Below are positions 21,888 to 32,026 of a stretch of 64,000 nucleotides of DNA, piece after piece. Made by a program: the position numbers and the translations under genes. Source of the DNA: Astragalus membranaceus (taxonomy: Eukaryota > Streptophyta > Magnoliopsida > Fabales > Fabaceae); contig CM076851.1 of assembly GCA_039519185.1 (NCBI GenBank), forward strand, positions 49,768,751 through 49,832,750, written 5' to 3'. The number at the start of each line of letters is the position of its first letter. Position 1 is the stretch's first letter. The notes beneath the pieces are model-generated. The model was not told the DNA's origin. It was given only the letters and a program-made list of their open reading frames with translations, and ran no database searches.

Positions 21888-21895
21888 TATAAATA
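21888..21895 (+). promoter_or_regulatory. TATA box for the antisense gene of the Tat element
   Basis: TATAAATA sits in CTTGCTATAAATAAAGGG about 405 bp upstream of the antisense ATG. It predicts a transcription start near 21920 and a leader of roughly 380 nt. It is on the plus strand inside the element, so it is separate from the LTR promoter. Not tested here; inferred from sequence and position. Confidence 0.55.
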
Positions 21896-22299
21896 AAGGG
21901 TCTCACCACTTCATTTGTTGTTTGTTGTTCATTTGCTCTGATTTGCCGATCTTCGAGAGCTCCCGAGTTTCTTTAGAGTGAACGTGTTTGAAGTACCTTT
22001 AAGGTCGGTTTCTGAGGATCGACAACCGTTTATTTCCAGACATCATCAGCTTGCGACATAGTTCCGAGGTTAGTCTACTTTTGGTTTTTTCTTTTACTTT
22101 TCATTTGTGCCTGGACCTTCCCCCGTCCCCTTTTGATCTCAGAATGGGGGTCGTCAGGTCGGGTTCCGACTTGCTCGCGAACCCATTTTTCGATTTTTAA
22201 TCCTGACATTTCGTCCCCCATTACTGTAGATTCGATCTGGCGAGAACGAAACAAACTCGGAGAGACGTCACTCAGTACCGGAAAGAGTTTACGAGTGCG

Positions 22300-24769
22300 A
22301 TGGCTTCTGGTGGTGAAATCCCTGAGGTCCGTGCCGAGCCTTCCGAAGTCGCCGCCCCGGACGTGCAAGAGCACTCTGCTTCCGCTCCTGTGAGTGATAA
22401 GGCGGAAGATAATTTTGAGAGCGAAAGTTCTTCTCCTGCGACCGATGCTAATGAGCCGAATGACGATACTCCCGAAGATGTGGAGGAGGATTGCTTGGTG
22501 GATGTGATGGCTGTTACTTCCGAGTCTGATGAGGAAATCCCAGTGGAGGAATCAGAGGATTCCGAGGTCGATCTTGGGTCGAGTTCCGACTCTGCTGATG
22601 AGTCCGATAGAGGGGGTGTTGAAAAACAAGTTGAATCTCGCCCTAAGAGCCAACCGGAGTCCAGCCGAGCTTCTGCTGTTTCTCTGGATGAGTACTCTAG
22701 TACTGGTTGTGGGGACCTTGACATACCGGTGCGAGAGGTCTCCCAATATGATTGGGTTTCCAGAAATATTTTGGAGATCGAATCGTTGTACCAGCACGGG
22801 TTTAATTTGGAGAGGGTCGGGAGGAAAGCTTCGGGTCGCTCGAAGCGAATTTGGAGAGTTGAGGGAATGAAAAAGGGAGAGCATGTGGCTTTGTGGCCAG
22901 GAGAGCTTAAGTTTACTTTGTATCATATGCTGATAAACGAGATGAACATCAGGCCTCCTTTCACTTGGTTCGAGCAGACGGTCTTGGCGACTTTGGATGT
23001 TGCGCCTTCTCAGTTGCATCCAAACGCGTGGGCTTTTGTTCGAGCCTTCGAGCTAATGTGTCTTCATCTGGAGAGGCCGGTCTCACCGTTGCTCTTTTTC
23101 CATTTGTTTGAGATCAATCGGAACAGTAGTGAAAATAAGTCCGGTCGCGAACACGTCAGTCTTCGTTCAAGGCGAGGTGCCAAGATTTTTAAAGCCTATG
23201 CGGACTCGTTGAAGGGGAATTGGAAGGAGTTATTTTATTGGGTCGAACCGGTGACCGACGAAGCGATTGAGAGAGTGGGAAAGTTTTCAGAGGATGGTCG
23301 GACTTTGGTGTCCACCAAGTTTCCCATTGGTTGGAGTCAGGCCCATTTTGAACGGTCCACCAATTCCTTTTCTGTTAGTCAGAATCGTTTGAATGCTGCC
23401 GATCTTCTTACCAAGAGGATCCTGATGTTTATTTCTGAGAACATTCCGTTTTCAAAACATAAGTATCGGGGTATCCCTGCGGCTAAGATCGTTCAGGCTG
23501 GGAAGCGAAGACGAGTGCAACTTGTCTTAGGTAGTTTTGTTTTTCCAGCTTTTGATATTTGCATTTTTTTTGACCGTAGTTTGTATGACCGATTTATGTT
23601 TCTTTTCCAGATACCATGGCCCCAAAGAAACTCGCCGTAATGAAGGCGCTGGCGATGAGGAGTGTCGATATATCTGGAGATGCTGAGGGGGTGGGTGCTC
23701 CGCTTCCGACGTCTCCCCAGGTCGAGACTGTTGTTGGGACGGTTATTGCTGCTTCTCCGATAAATACTGTTACCCAGGAGGACCTTGCCAATGAGGCTCT
23801 GGTCGATCTTGTTTCCAGTTCTCCTCCCCCGACTGCTCCCGATGTTGGTGCGGGTACCTCGGCGAAAAGGGTGCGCACCGAGGCAAGTAGCGAGCAGAGG
23901 CCGGAAAAAAGGAGTAAGACTTCGAGGAGACCGAAGCATAAGAGTAAGGCCGTACCCTTAGAGGAGGGTTTTTTGGAGCAGAATTACGCCCAATGGCGGG
24001 AGGATCCTGTCGGGGCGTCTGTTAAATTGTTGGCGAATTTGGCCGATGTTCATAGGATCGAAAAAGAGAAATACGAGCAGCGGGTTAAGGGTAAATGACA
24101 TCATTTTCTTACATTCATAAAAACATCTCTTTCTTTATAAACTGATTTCTCTTATTTTTCGAGCTTGTAGCTTCGTTGGAGCTCGAGAAGTCAAAAAGAG
24201 TGAAGCTCGTGGAAGATGTGGCTTTAAAATCGAAAGAGCTCGCTCGAACCAAGCAAGAACTTCAGGTTCTGAAGGAAAGCCAAGGGGAGCTTGTACGTCG
24301 GGCGGAATTTGCGGAGAATCGTGTAAAGGAGCTTGAAGAAAGGGAAAAAGTTTTGGAGGGGCAACTTGCCGAGGCCAACGAGAAGATCAAAGGTTTGGAG
24401 TTTCGTGTAGCTGGTTTGGAAGAGGATTTAAAAAAAGCATCTGAGGCACGGGTCGGTACGAGCGGCGATGCGGAGGCTCGAATTGCAGAGCTTGAGGCAG
24501 CCCTTCAGCAAAGCAGAAGAAATGCTAAAGAGGCTACGAAACTTGCAAACGAGGCTAGGAGGGAGGCTCGGGAAGCTGCTAACTCTGCAATTGAGCTGTA
24601 TAAGGAGGGTTTTGAGTGTGCCCAGGAGCAAATTACTTTGGTCTATCCTTCTGTAATTTTGGATCGGTCGATTATTGATGCCGACCATGAGGTTGAAGGG
24701 GGTAAGATCGTTAAGACCGATGCTCAGACGGAGACGAAAACTGTGATATTCCCGACCTCCACTGCCTGA
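22300..24769 (+). CDS. Antisense accessory protein of the Tat element, three exons, 769 codons
   Basis: Three open stretches join in frame with standard splice sites. Exon 1 is 22300-23530, exon 2 is 23611-24090 and exon 3 is 24171-24769. Both introns are 80 bp, begin GT and end AG; the split codons are GAT and GCT, and the total is 2310 bases including the TGA stop. Residues 1-130 are acidic and Ser-rich. Residues about 180-300 resemble the 'putative gypsy type transposon' family (PF04195-like; HPNAWAFVRAFELMCLHL). Residues about 508-523 are strongly basic, like a nuclear localisation signal. Residues about 573-720 form a long predicted coiled coil. The start is the first ATG in the open frame. 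Its role is unknown. It is convergent with gag-pol, whose stop is 673 bp away. Confidence 0.8.
23531..23610 (+). other. Predicted intron 1 of the antisense gene
   Basis: The donor is TTAG|GTAG and the acceptor is TTTTCCAG|AT. The 80-bp interval contains T-rich sequence before the acceptor and restores the frame to exon 2. A second AG at 23547-23548 is a possible alternative acceptor. Confidence 0.7.
24091..24170 (+). other. Predicted intron 2 of the antisense gene
   Basis: The donor is TAAGG|GTAAAT and the acceptor is GCTTGTAG|CT. The interval is 80 bp and T-rich, and splicing removes an in-frame stop and joins two coiled-coil-encoding segments in frame. Confidence 0.75.
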
Positions 24770-25442
24770 TGTTTTAACAGCGTTTCTATTTGCAGAAGTT
24801 CCTGGTGTATGCTTTTACTTATGTATTTTTTGTATAGATCCGGAACTTTTGTTGGTCTAGCTGGAGATATTTGTAACCTCTTTTGGAATATGCCTATAGG
24901 GCCTTTACGAGCTTTAATGAATGCTTTTTGAATTTCGCATGTCATGTATGTCGTTTTTTGGGAGTTTTTAACGAGTGCTTTTTAAATTCTGCACGTCGCG
25001 TGTGATGTAAAAACGTCGGTAAACGAGGAACTCGATTTACCGGTTCGAACCTATAGGACAGTTTACTAGGACTCGGCCTAGATTTAACTCGCCCCATAGG
25101 GGTATCGGCAGCTGTGGCCGATGGTCGTTCGAAGGACGTTTCGATCCTTGAAGACCCGGTCTCTTTGAGATAGTTTGCCAAGACTCGGCTCGGATTTAAC
25201 TGTTTTCTCAAAGAGTTTTTGACCTTGGGTGGTCGCTTTTGGGGAGATCATTTAAGATCGGTCCCAGTTGATTCCTCTTGGGGGGAGTGAGGTCCCTTCA
25301 TTCTGTTTGATGAAAATCAAGAATGTGTGGAGACTTGAAAAAACTTTTTGAGAAGTATTGAAAGCGTTTGAAAGAAATGTTAAGCTTCTTTATTAATAGC
25401 TTGTTTCGAGTTTACATAAGATCGGTGTGAGTGATTTTCTTT
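24770..25442. other. Spacer between two convergent genes of the Tat element
   Basis: This 673-bp stretch separates the 3' ends of the antisense gene and gag-pol. It contains a repeated phrase (ACTCGGCCTAGATTTAACT at about 25072 and ACTCGGCTCGGATTTAACT at about 25183, 110 bp apart). AATGAATGC-like words near 24918 and TTATTAATAGC near 25391 could serve as polyadenylation-type signals. No ORF of note. Confidence 0.5.
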
Positions 25443-28400
25443 CTAAGGATAATAACTTTTCAGTTTTGTTGCGTTCCAAGTTCTCTCAATCTTTCTTCCT
25501 TGGAGGGTCTCCAATTTAAAGGCTCCCGTGCCGGTTTTAGATAAAATTCGGTAGGGGCCTTCCCAGTTTGGGGCGAGCTTTCCTTGGGAGGCGTTTTTCT
25601 GACCGACGTCAGCCCTTCTGAGTACCAGATTGCCAGGATTGAAATCTCTGTGAACGACCTTGGTGTTGTATCTGGTCGCCACCTTTTGTTTGATGATCGC
25701 TTCTCGGAGCGAGGCTTGACCTCGGATTTCGTCGATGAGGTCGAGTTCTTCTCTTAAGGCTTGATCGTTATTGCTTTGTGTTTTGGGATTTGCCGTTCTC
25801 CAACTAAGTTCGCCGATCTCGACGGGGATGACCGCCTCGCTGCCGTAGGAGAGCCTAAAAGGTGTTTCCCCAGTGGAGCTTTGGGGGGTCGTCCGGTATC
25901 CCCAGAGGACGTAAGGCAATTCTTCTACCCAATTTCCTTTAGCATCGTCCAAACGTCGTTTCAGCCCGTTCAGTATTACTTTGTTCGCAGCCTCTGCTTG
26001 ACCGTTGGTTTGAGGGTGCTCTACTGAAGTGAAATGGTGCTTAATTTTAAGCTCGGACATTAGTTTGCGAAATCCCGTGTCTGTGAATTGCGTCCCGTTG
26101 TCTGTTACTACTACCTCGGGGATCCCGAACCTGCTCATAATGCTTTTTTTGAAGAATTTTATGCAGTTTTTTGCAGTGATGGTCGCCAGGGGTTCCGCTT
26201 CTATCCATTTACTGAAGTAGTCCACGGCGACGATCAAGAATTTGACTTGTCCTGGTGCTTTTGCGAAAGGTCCGAGCAAGTCCATTCCCCACCATGCGAA
26301 GGGCCATGTGGAGGATAAACTCGTGAAGTCTGTGGGGGGAGCCACGTGCACGTTGGCGTGGATTTGACATTTTTTGCATTTCTTTACGTGATTACTAGCA
26401 TCGCCGATCATGCTCGGCCAGTAGTAGCCGGCTCGAAGGGTTTTTCGTGCTAAAGATCGAGCTCCCATGTGCTGGCCGCAGATTCCCTCATGAATTTCTG
26501 TTAATACATAGGCCGCTTCCTCTCCCTCGATGCATTTAATTAACGGGGAAGAGAGGCTTCGTTTATAGAGCGTCCCGTTGATGGCTAAAAAAGCCGAGGC
26601 TCTTCTCCTGATATATTTGGCGTCGTTTCTGTCTGGGGGTTCCGTTCCTGAGACGATGTACTCTAAAATTGGGGTTATCCAGCTGTCTGCCTCTTCAAGC
26701 ATGCAGATGGTCGGGTTAAACAGCGGCTCGAGAGATACACTGGGTTTGCGTAGTGTTTCTTGGATGGTCGTTCTTTGGTTACCTGGGGTTTTTGTGCTTG
26801 CGAGTTTGGCGAGGATATCAGCTCGTTGGTTTTCCGTTCTCGGGACATGAACTATCTCGCTTGTTTCAAATTTAGCCATTAGTGACTGTACCTGAAGTAG
26901 GTATTTTTGCAGGATCGGTTCTTTGGTCTCGTATTTGCTTCCGATCTGGGAGACCACCAAGAGAGAGTCGGTATGGAGTTTAATTTTTTCGACTTGGAGG
27001 TCAATCGCCAGGCGAAGTCCGGCAATGCAAGCTTCGTACTCTGCTTGGTTGTTCGAGGTGGGAAAACCGAATGTAAGGGAAACTTCGATGATGACCCCAG
27101 TCGGGCTTTCTAGCATAATCCCAGCGCCACTCCCTTTTGGATTCGAGGAACCATCGACGTAGAGGATCCATATGTCAGATTCGGTGTTAGCAGGTGTCAT
27201 CTCGGCGATGAAGTCCACCAAAACTTGTGCTTTAAGTGTAGTTCGAGCTTCATATTTGATACCGAACTCCGAGAGTTCTACGGCCCATTTGATCATCCTT
27301 CCAGCTAGATCGGGTCTGTGGAGTATCTGCCTGATTGGGTAGTTAGTGCGGACGACTACCTGGTGGGCGACAAAATAAGCTCGAAAACGTCGAGCTGCAA
27401 CAATGAGGGCCAGGGCGATTTTCTCGATTTTCTGATAACGACTTTCAGCTCCATGCAGAGCCTTGCTTGCGAAGTAGATGGGACTTTGCCCGGTTTCGAG
27501 TTCGCGTACTAGAACGGCAGCTAACGCCTCTTCCGAGACCGCTAGATATAAGTATAATGTTTCCCCTTCATTTGGGCGAGTTAAAATTGGAGGCTCGGAG
27601 AGAGATTTTTTTAGTTGCTTCAAAGCTTCGTCTTGCTCGGGCGTCCATTCGAAATCTCTTTCTTCTTTTCTGAGGATTTTGAAAAGTGGAAGAGATTTGA
27701 ATGCTGCATTTGATATGAAACGAGATAGAGCAGCTATCATTCCATTGAGTTTTTGCACTTCCCTTTTGGACGTCGGAGTTCGCATTTCTGTGACGGATCG
27801 ACATTTATCCGGGTTCGCCTCGATACCTCGTTCTGTTAAAAAGAAACCTAAGAATTTCCCAGCTCGAACTCCGAAAGTGCATTTCTCTGGGTTCAATCTC
27901 ATTCTGTTTTTTCGTACCTCAGAGAAAATTGCTTTCAGATCGCTTACATGGTCGGCATCACTTTTGCTTTTGGCGATCATATCGTCGAGGTAAACCTCTA
28001 CGCTTTTACCGATCTGGTTTTGGAAAACTTTGTTCATCATTCTTTGATAAGTTGCTCCAGCGTTTTTTAAACCAAAGGGCATAACACGGTACGCGAAGTT
28101 TCCTCGGTCAGTGATGAAGGCGGTTTTTGCTTGATCTGGTGGAAACATGGCGATTTGGTTGTATCCGGAGTATGCGTCCATGAAAGATAACAACTGGAAA
28201 CCGGAAGCGCTGTCGACCAAACGATCGATGCTGGGGACCGGAAAAGCGTCTTTGGGGCAAGCTTTATTAAGATCGGTGTAGTCGACACACATACGCCATT
28301 TTCCGTTAGACTTCTTCACCAGGACAGGGTTCGATAACCAAGTTGTGTATTTAACCTCAGAGATAAAGTTGGCTCGGATGAGGTCGTCTACTGCTAAGGT

Positions 28401-31214
28401 GGCAGCAATGGCTTTTTCTTTGCTTTGGGCCCGCTTTCTTTGGGCGATCCATTTTGCTTCTGGGTTTATTGCGAGTCGATGGCAGGCAATCTCTGGCGGG
28501 ATCCCAGGCATGTCTTCGGCCGACCAAGCAAAGATGTCTTTGAAATCTTTAAGACATTGGGTTAAATCGGTCTTGATCTTTTCTGGAAGGTCGATCCCTA
28601 TTTTGATTTTTTGGGAGGGGTCTGAACCGAGCTGTGTTTCGACGAACTTTCCATCAGGCTCTGGTCTTCTGATTTTTCGTTTGAGCTCTTTTGTTAGCTC
28701 GTCGACATCTATCTGTTTTTCGACCTCCGGACCGCAGTTGGTTTCTACGTTAGTGGCGGTGTTAACTTCAGTTGATCTTCCTTTTGGCATTTTGGGAGTT
28801 GCCAGTTCTTCCGAAGGGGGAACCCCTTCATGCTCCGAAGCTTTTCGTTCGTTCTTAGTCCACAGGAAAAAACACCTGGAGGCCGACTCTAAGTCAGAGT
28901 TTAAAGTGATAACTCTGTCGCAAAGAGAGTGGAACTTCATTTTTAAGTGCGTGGTGGATGTAACCGCCCCGAGCCTGCCGAGGGTCGGTCTTCCTATAAT
29001 CCCGTTGTATATGGATTCACAAGGCAAGACGAGGAATTTGGTTTTGACGGTTCGGACCATTGGTTCGGTTCCGTAGGTAACCATTAGCTCCAGATGTCCA
29101 AGGGGTTTCGTTCGAGATCCGTTAAAGCCGGACAAAGCCGTTCCTCTATAAGGGGTGAGTTCCTCTTTACTGATCCCCATTTTGCTCAGGAGATCGACAA
29201 AAATGATGTCTGATGAGCTCCCCTGATCGACCAGGATTCTACGAACCTCTTTGTTGGCTATGATTGCCGATATCAAGAGAGGTACGTGTTTGTTAGCTTT
29301 TCCGTCAATAAGGTCGTTGTCACTAAAAGATAATGGAGGTCGATTAGTCACGACCGGGGTTGTCGACGTTGAAGCCACGCACAACAATTCCTTCCATTTT
29401 CTCTTCATGGATTTTCCCGATCCTTCATGATCGAATCCCCCAGTTATCATCATGATAACCGAGTGTTTTTTATCCAACTCTTCGCGGTCTGGGTCGATCA
29501 CTTCTTTTCCTTTCGCCCTGAGGTTTTCATTTCTTTCTCTTCCGAGGTTGTCAGACCGTTCCCCCTCCCTTTTGACATAAGAAGATAATTTTCCCCGTTT
29601 TATTAAATCTTCTATGTCATCCTTTAGGGCGTTGCAATGGTTTGTGTCATGGCCATTGCTTCTGTGGTATCGGCAGTATTTGTTGGCCTTCTGCCCAGGT
29701 CGGCTAGGCAAGGACCTGGGAGGCTTGACGTCCCTGAATTCGACGTTCCAACATTCCCCTAGTAACTGGGCGTTGGAGACGTTGAGTTCGGTGTATACCT
29801 GGTGACGATTTTTCTTACCGATGTTCCACGAGTTTTTACGAGGGTCGATCTCGATGTGGCGTTTTGATGGTTCTGTATGTGACGACGTTTTATCGACCTT
29901 GGAATTTTCTTCTTCGTTAATGAAGCACTGGGATAGTTCGAGGAATTCCTGGAGGGTGTTAGGTTCCCAGGTATTGATGTGTTTTCGGAACGAGCTTCCA
30001 GGTAGCAGACCTTGGGCCATGAAGAAAATTCGAAAAGCGTCGTCTAACTGCCGAACCTGAAGAGCTTCAATGTTGAATCGCTCTATATATTCCCTCAGGG
30101 GTTCATTTACTTTCTGGACAATAGACGCTAGAACATTTTTGTTCTTGGGTTTGCTCTTGGAATGGGCAAAGTGCACCGAGAAGTGTTTTGCTAACTGGTC
30201 CCATGAGGAAATGGTATTCGACCTTAACGTCCGAAACCATTCGGAAGCCATTTTGTCTAGGGTTAAAGGGAATATTCGGCATTTCATTTCCATGGGTACA
30301 TTTCGATACTGCATGGTCGTGTCAAATTGGTCTAGATGCCTGTCGGGGTCGCCCGTTCCGTCGTAAGTTTTCAAACCTCCAGGCGGTTTCTCGAGATACC
30401 GGGGAACCCGGAAGTTGTCAATCGATCTTGTGAAAGGACCTTTTCTCCCAGGTCGATTAGCCCGTGACAGTGGTTGGCGTCCGCGATGGGGTTCAGGACG
30501 TCCGTATCGTCGTTTTTGATTGTTTTGAACGCTGTCATGGCTTCTCGATCGTCTCCTTGACGAGGTCGAGCCTTCAATTTGGCGAGCAGGAGGAGAACGG
30601 GAACCATTCCCTCGGTGGCGGCGTGGAGGAGAATGAGGATCATCAAGATCGTCGTATTGTCGAGCTGATGGAGAACGGGAATCACTCCCCTGGTGGCGGC
30701 GTGGCGGAGAATGAGGATCATCAAGATCGTCGTATTGGCGAGCCGGAGGAGAACGGGAACCATTCCCTCGGTGGCGGCGTGGCGGGGAGCGATGACTGAG
30801 CTTTCTCCGAGGGGGTGATCGATGAAAAAGTTTCCTTCGAGTTGGGCGTCGTTCTTCCAGTGAGCTCTGCCCGGATGATTGTTGATCCAGGACGTTTCGA
30901 TTTTGCAGTCTCGCTACTTCGGATTCGAGGTTGGCGAAACGATTGTTTCTTTCTTCACTTACCGCTTCTTGCCGAGCCAATAGCTGAACGAGCTGTTGAA
31001 CCGCGTCAGTCAAAGCCGGGAGTAATTGGGGGGGAGGTGGCAAGCTCGTCTCATCTGCGCCCGATTGAGCTCGAGAAGGTCCCGTGTTGGGATGTCGGCT
31101 TCGTGTTTGTGACGAATTCGTGAGTTCCTGGACGTGGCCTTCAGGAGTTCGCTGAGGGCCGAGGTCAGGTTCGGCCATGAGACGAGTCGGTATTGAGCGG
31201 CGTGTTGGTGCCAT
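25443..31214 (-). CDS. Tat gag-pol polyprotein, 1923 codons, intact
   Basis: One unbroken frame encodes all structural and enzymatic parts. Residues 120-215 are Arg/Ser/Pro-rich with a 26-residue repeat. Gag core lies at about 285-430 and a zinc knuckle at C514, H517, H522, C527. The aspartic protease motif is DQGSS at D663. RT spans about 940-1130, with D1013 and YLDD at 1075-1078. The first RNase H (about 1215-1335) has AVS where the first catalytic Asp usually sits. The second, archaeal-type RNase H (about 1348-1473) has D1354, E1392, D1416 and D1466. Integrase shows H1575, H1582, C1613, C1616 and the triad D1645, D1705, E1741 with 35 residues between the last two. The start is 64 bp from the LTR edge. 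Gag and pol in one frame implies proteolytic processing. Confidence 0.95.
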   Translation of the reverse strand: MAPTRRSIPTRLMAEPDLGPQRTPEGHVQELTNSSQTRSRHPNTGPSRAQSGADETSLPPPPQLLPALTDAVQQLVQLLARQEAVSEERNNRFANLESEVARLQNRNVLDQQSSGQSSLEERRPTRRKLFHRSPPRRKLSHRSPPRRHRGNGSRSPPARQYDDLDDPHSPPRRHQGSDSRSPSARQYDDLDDPHSPPRRHRGNGSRSPPARQIEGSTSSRRRSRSHDSVQNNQKRRYGRPEPHRGRQPLSRANRPGRKGPFTRSIDNFRVPRYLEKPPGGLKTYDGTGDPDRHLDQFDTTMQYRNVPMEMKCRIFPLTLDKMASEWFRTLRSNTISSWDQLAKHFSVHFAHSKSKPKNKNVLASIVQKVNEPLREYIERFNIEALQVRQLDDAFRIFFMAQGLLPGSSFRKHINTWEPNTLQEFLELSQCFINEEENSKVDKTSSHTEPSKRHIEIDPRKNSWNIGKKNRHQVYTELNVSNAQLLGECWNVEFRDVKPPRSLPSRPGQKANKYCRYHRSNGHDTNHCNALKDDIEDLIKRGKLSSYVKREGERSDNLGRERNENLRAKGKEVIDPDREELDKKHSVIMMITGGFDHEGSGKSMKRKWKELLCVASTSTTPVVTNRPPLSFSDNDLIDGKANKHVPLLISAIIANKEVRRILVDQGSSSDIIFVDLLSKMGISKEELTPYRGTALSGFNGSRTKPLGHLELMVTYGTEPMVRTVKTKFLVLPCESIYNGIIGRPTLGRLGAVTSTTHLKMKFHSLCDRVITLNSDLESASRCFFLWTKNERKASEHEGVPPSEELATPKMPKGRSTEVNTATNVETNCGPEVEKQIDVDELTKELKRKIRRPEPDGKFVETQLGSDPSQKIKIGIDLPEKIKTDLTQCLKDFKDIFAWSAEDMPGIPPEIACHRLAINPEAKWIAQRKRAQSKEKAIAATLAVDDLIRANFISEVKYTTWLSNPVLVKKSNGKWRMCVDYTDLNKACPKDAFPVPSIDRLVDSASGFQLLSFMDAYSGYNQIAMFPPDQAKTAFITDRGNFAYRVMPFGLKNAGATYQRMMNKVFQNQIGKSVEVYLDDMIAKSKSDADHVSDLKAIFSEVRKNRMRLNPEKCTFGVRAGKFLGFFLTERGIEANPDKCRSVTEMRTPTSKREVQKLNGMIAALSRFISNAAFKSLPLFKILRKEERDFEWTPEQDEALKQLKKSLSEPPILTRPNEGETLYLYLAVSEEALAAVLVRELETGQSPIYFASKALHGAESRYQKIEKIALALIVAARRFRAYFVAHQVVVRTNYPIRQILHRPDLAGRMIKWAVELSEFGIKYEARTTLKAQVLVDFIAEMTPANTESDIWILYVDGSSNPKGSGAGIMLESPTGVIIEVSLTFGFPTSNNQAEYEACIAGLRLAIDLQVEKIKLHTDSLLVVSQIGSKYETKEPILQKYLLQVQSLMAKFETSEIVHVPRTENQRADILAKLASTKTPGNQRTTIQETLRKPSVSLEPLFNPTICMLEEADSWITPILEYIVSGTEPPDRNDAKYIRRRASAFLAINGTLYKRSLSSPLIKCIEGEEAAYVLTEIHEGICGQHMGARSLARKTLRAGYYWPSMIGDASNHVKKCKKCQIHANVHVAPPTDFTSLSSTWPFAWWGMDLLGPFAKAPGQVKFLIVAVDYFSKWIEAEPLATITAKNCIKFFKKSIMSRFGIPEVVVTDNGTQFTDTGFRKLMSELKIKHHFTSVEHPQTNGQAEAANKVILNGLKRRLDDAKGNWVEELPYVLWGYRTTPQSSTGETPFRLSYGSEAVIPVEIGELSWRTANPKTQSNNDQALREELDLIDEIRGQASLREAIIKQKVATRYNTKVVHRDFNPGNLVLRRADVGQKNASQGKLAPNWEGPYRILSKTGTGAFKLETLQGRKIERTWNATKLKSYYP

Positions 31215-31258
31215 TTAATAAGTTCAAGGAGATGGTGAGAAAAATCGGGTACTGGTTT

Positions 31259-31276
31259 CTCCCACTGTGGTCGCCA
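31259..31276 (-). promoter_or_regulatory. Primer-binding site of the Tat element
   Basis: The minus strand reads TGGCGACCACAGTGGGAG one base after the 5' LTR. It begins TGG, complementary to a tRNA CCA end. The related element at 45 kb has the same site with one change. Which tRNA it uses is not settled here. Confidence 0.8.
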
Positions 31277-31277
31277 A

Positions 31278-31720
31278 TGTTCTGTACCGTGCTACCGATC
31301 GTGAGGATCGATATTATGCAGTTGGTAGATATTTTGTCCTTGATTCTATCGTTGTCTTCAGGCTGAGAGGAGAGTCTTGTTCGATCCGGGAGGTTCGACC
31401 TTGAGAGGCGATGTTGAGGTGTTCGATCTTGAGATGTTCGATCTTGGAGGGCGAGGTTGTACCTGCAATGATACTCCGACGCTCAAGTCAGTATTTGAGA
31501 GAATGAGTGTTTGGTTAGAAAAGTGCTTACCATTAATGAGCATTGAATGGGGTATTTATAGAGTTTGGATGTGTTTGTGTTGGCGTTTTTGGGCCGTCCG
31601 ATCTTACGGGCTGATCTTGGCCATTGAAGATTGGACTCTCTTGATTACAATTGGGCTTCTCATCAATTGGGCTTTTTTTGAGAAGGGGTGCAAATAGAAA
31701 ATACTGTAATTACCATAACA
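31278..31720 (-). repeat. 5' LTR of the Tat element
   Basis: The repeat is 443 bp with one difference from the other LTR. On the minus strand a TATA box (TATAAATACC, plus-strand 31551-31560) is placed to drive gag-pol transcription. Confidence 0.95.
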
Positions 31721-31725
31721 CCTAT

Positions 31726-32026
31726 CAAATTTTTCAAGCCTTTAACAAATAAATTTGTTTTGTTGCCAAACAATACCAAGGTTCAAGTCTTAGGGAGAGG
31801 CTCAGTCAAGTTAAATGATAATCTCAATGTCTTATACATACCAACTTTCCATGTTAATCTCATTTCTGTGCCACAAATCACTCCAAATAGTCATATTTGT
31901 GTCTTTTTTGAAGATACTTATGTTCTTTTCCAGGACACCAAGTCTCATCAGACGATTGGCAGAGGTGACCTTCAAAAGAACTTGTTTCTGCTGTTCTCTG
32001 AACACACACTCACTGGCGTTGTTCCT
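31726..32026 (+). pseudogene. Copia protease region, after the Tat insertion
   Basis: The frame continues from 21107 as FFKPLTNKFVLLPNNTKVQV, the region after the copia protease active site, with LYIPTFHVNLISVPQ, which matches the conserved VLYVPDFHFNLLSVSK-type motif. It runs to the hAT MITE at 32027. Confidence 0.85.

Larger units (their letters stand above)
21108..31720 (-). mobile_element. Complete, young Tat-lineage Ty3/gypsy retrotransposon
   Basis: The element is 10,613 bp, with 443-bp LTRs at both ends and perfect 5-bp flanks CCTAT at 21103-21107 and 31721-31725. It is inserted in reverse, so the right LTR is the 5' LTR. The LTRs differ by one substitution (G at 21436, A at 31606). 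Gag-pol (31214-25443) is one unbroken frame of 1923 codons. A second gene of three exons (22300-24769) lies on the opposite strand between pol and the 3' LTR. An antisense extra ORF in this position, dual RNase H domains and an integrase last in pol are known Tat-lineage characters. Everything needed for transposition appears present by inspection. Confidence 0.95.

Noticed and set aside
22272..22724. A 150-codon Ser-rich minus-strand frame.
   Set aside because: It is the shadow of exon 1 of the antisense gene, which has matching splice sites and a family resemblance.
28345..29076. A 243-codon plus-strand frame opposite the Tat gag-pol.
   Set aside because: It is the complement of the protease/RT-linker region of a real polyprotein and has no features of its own.
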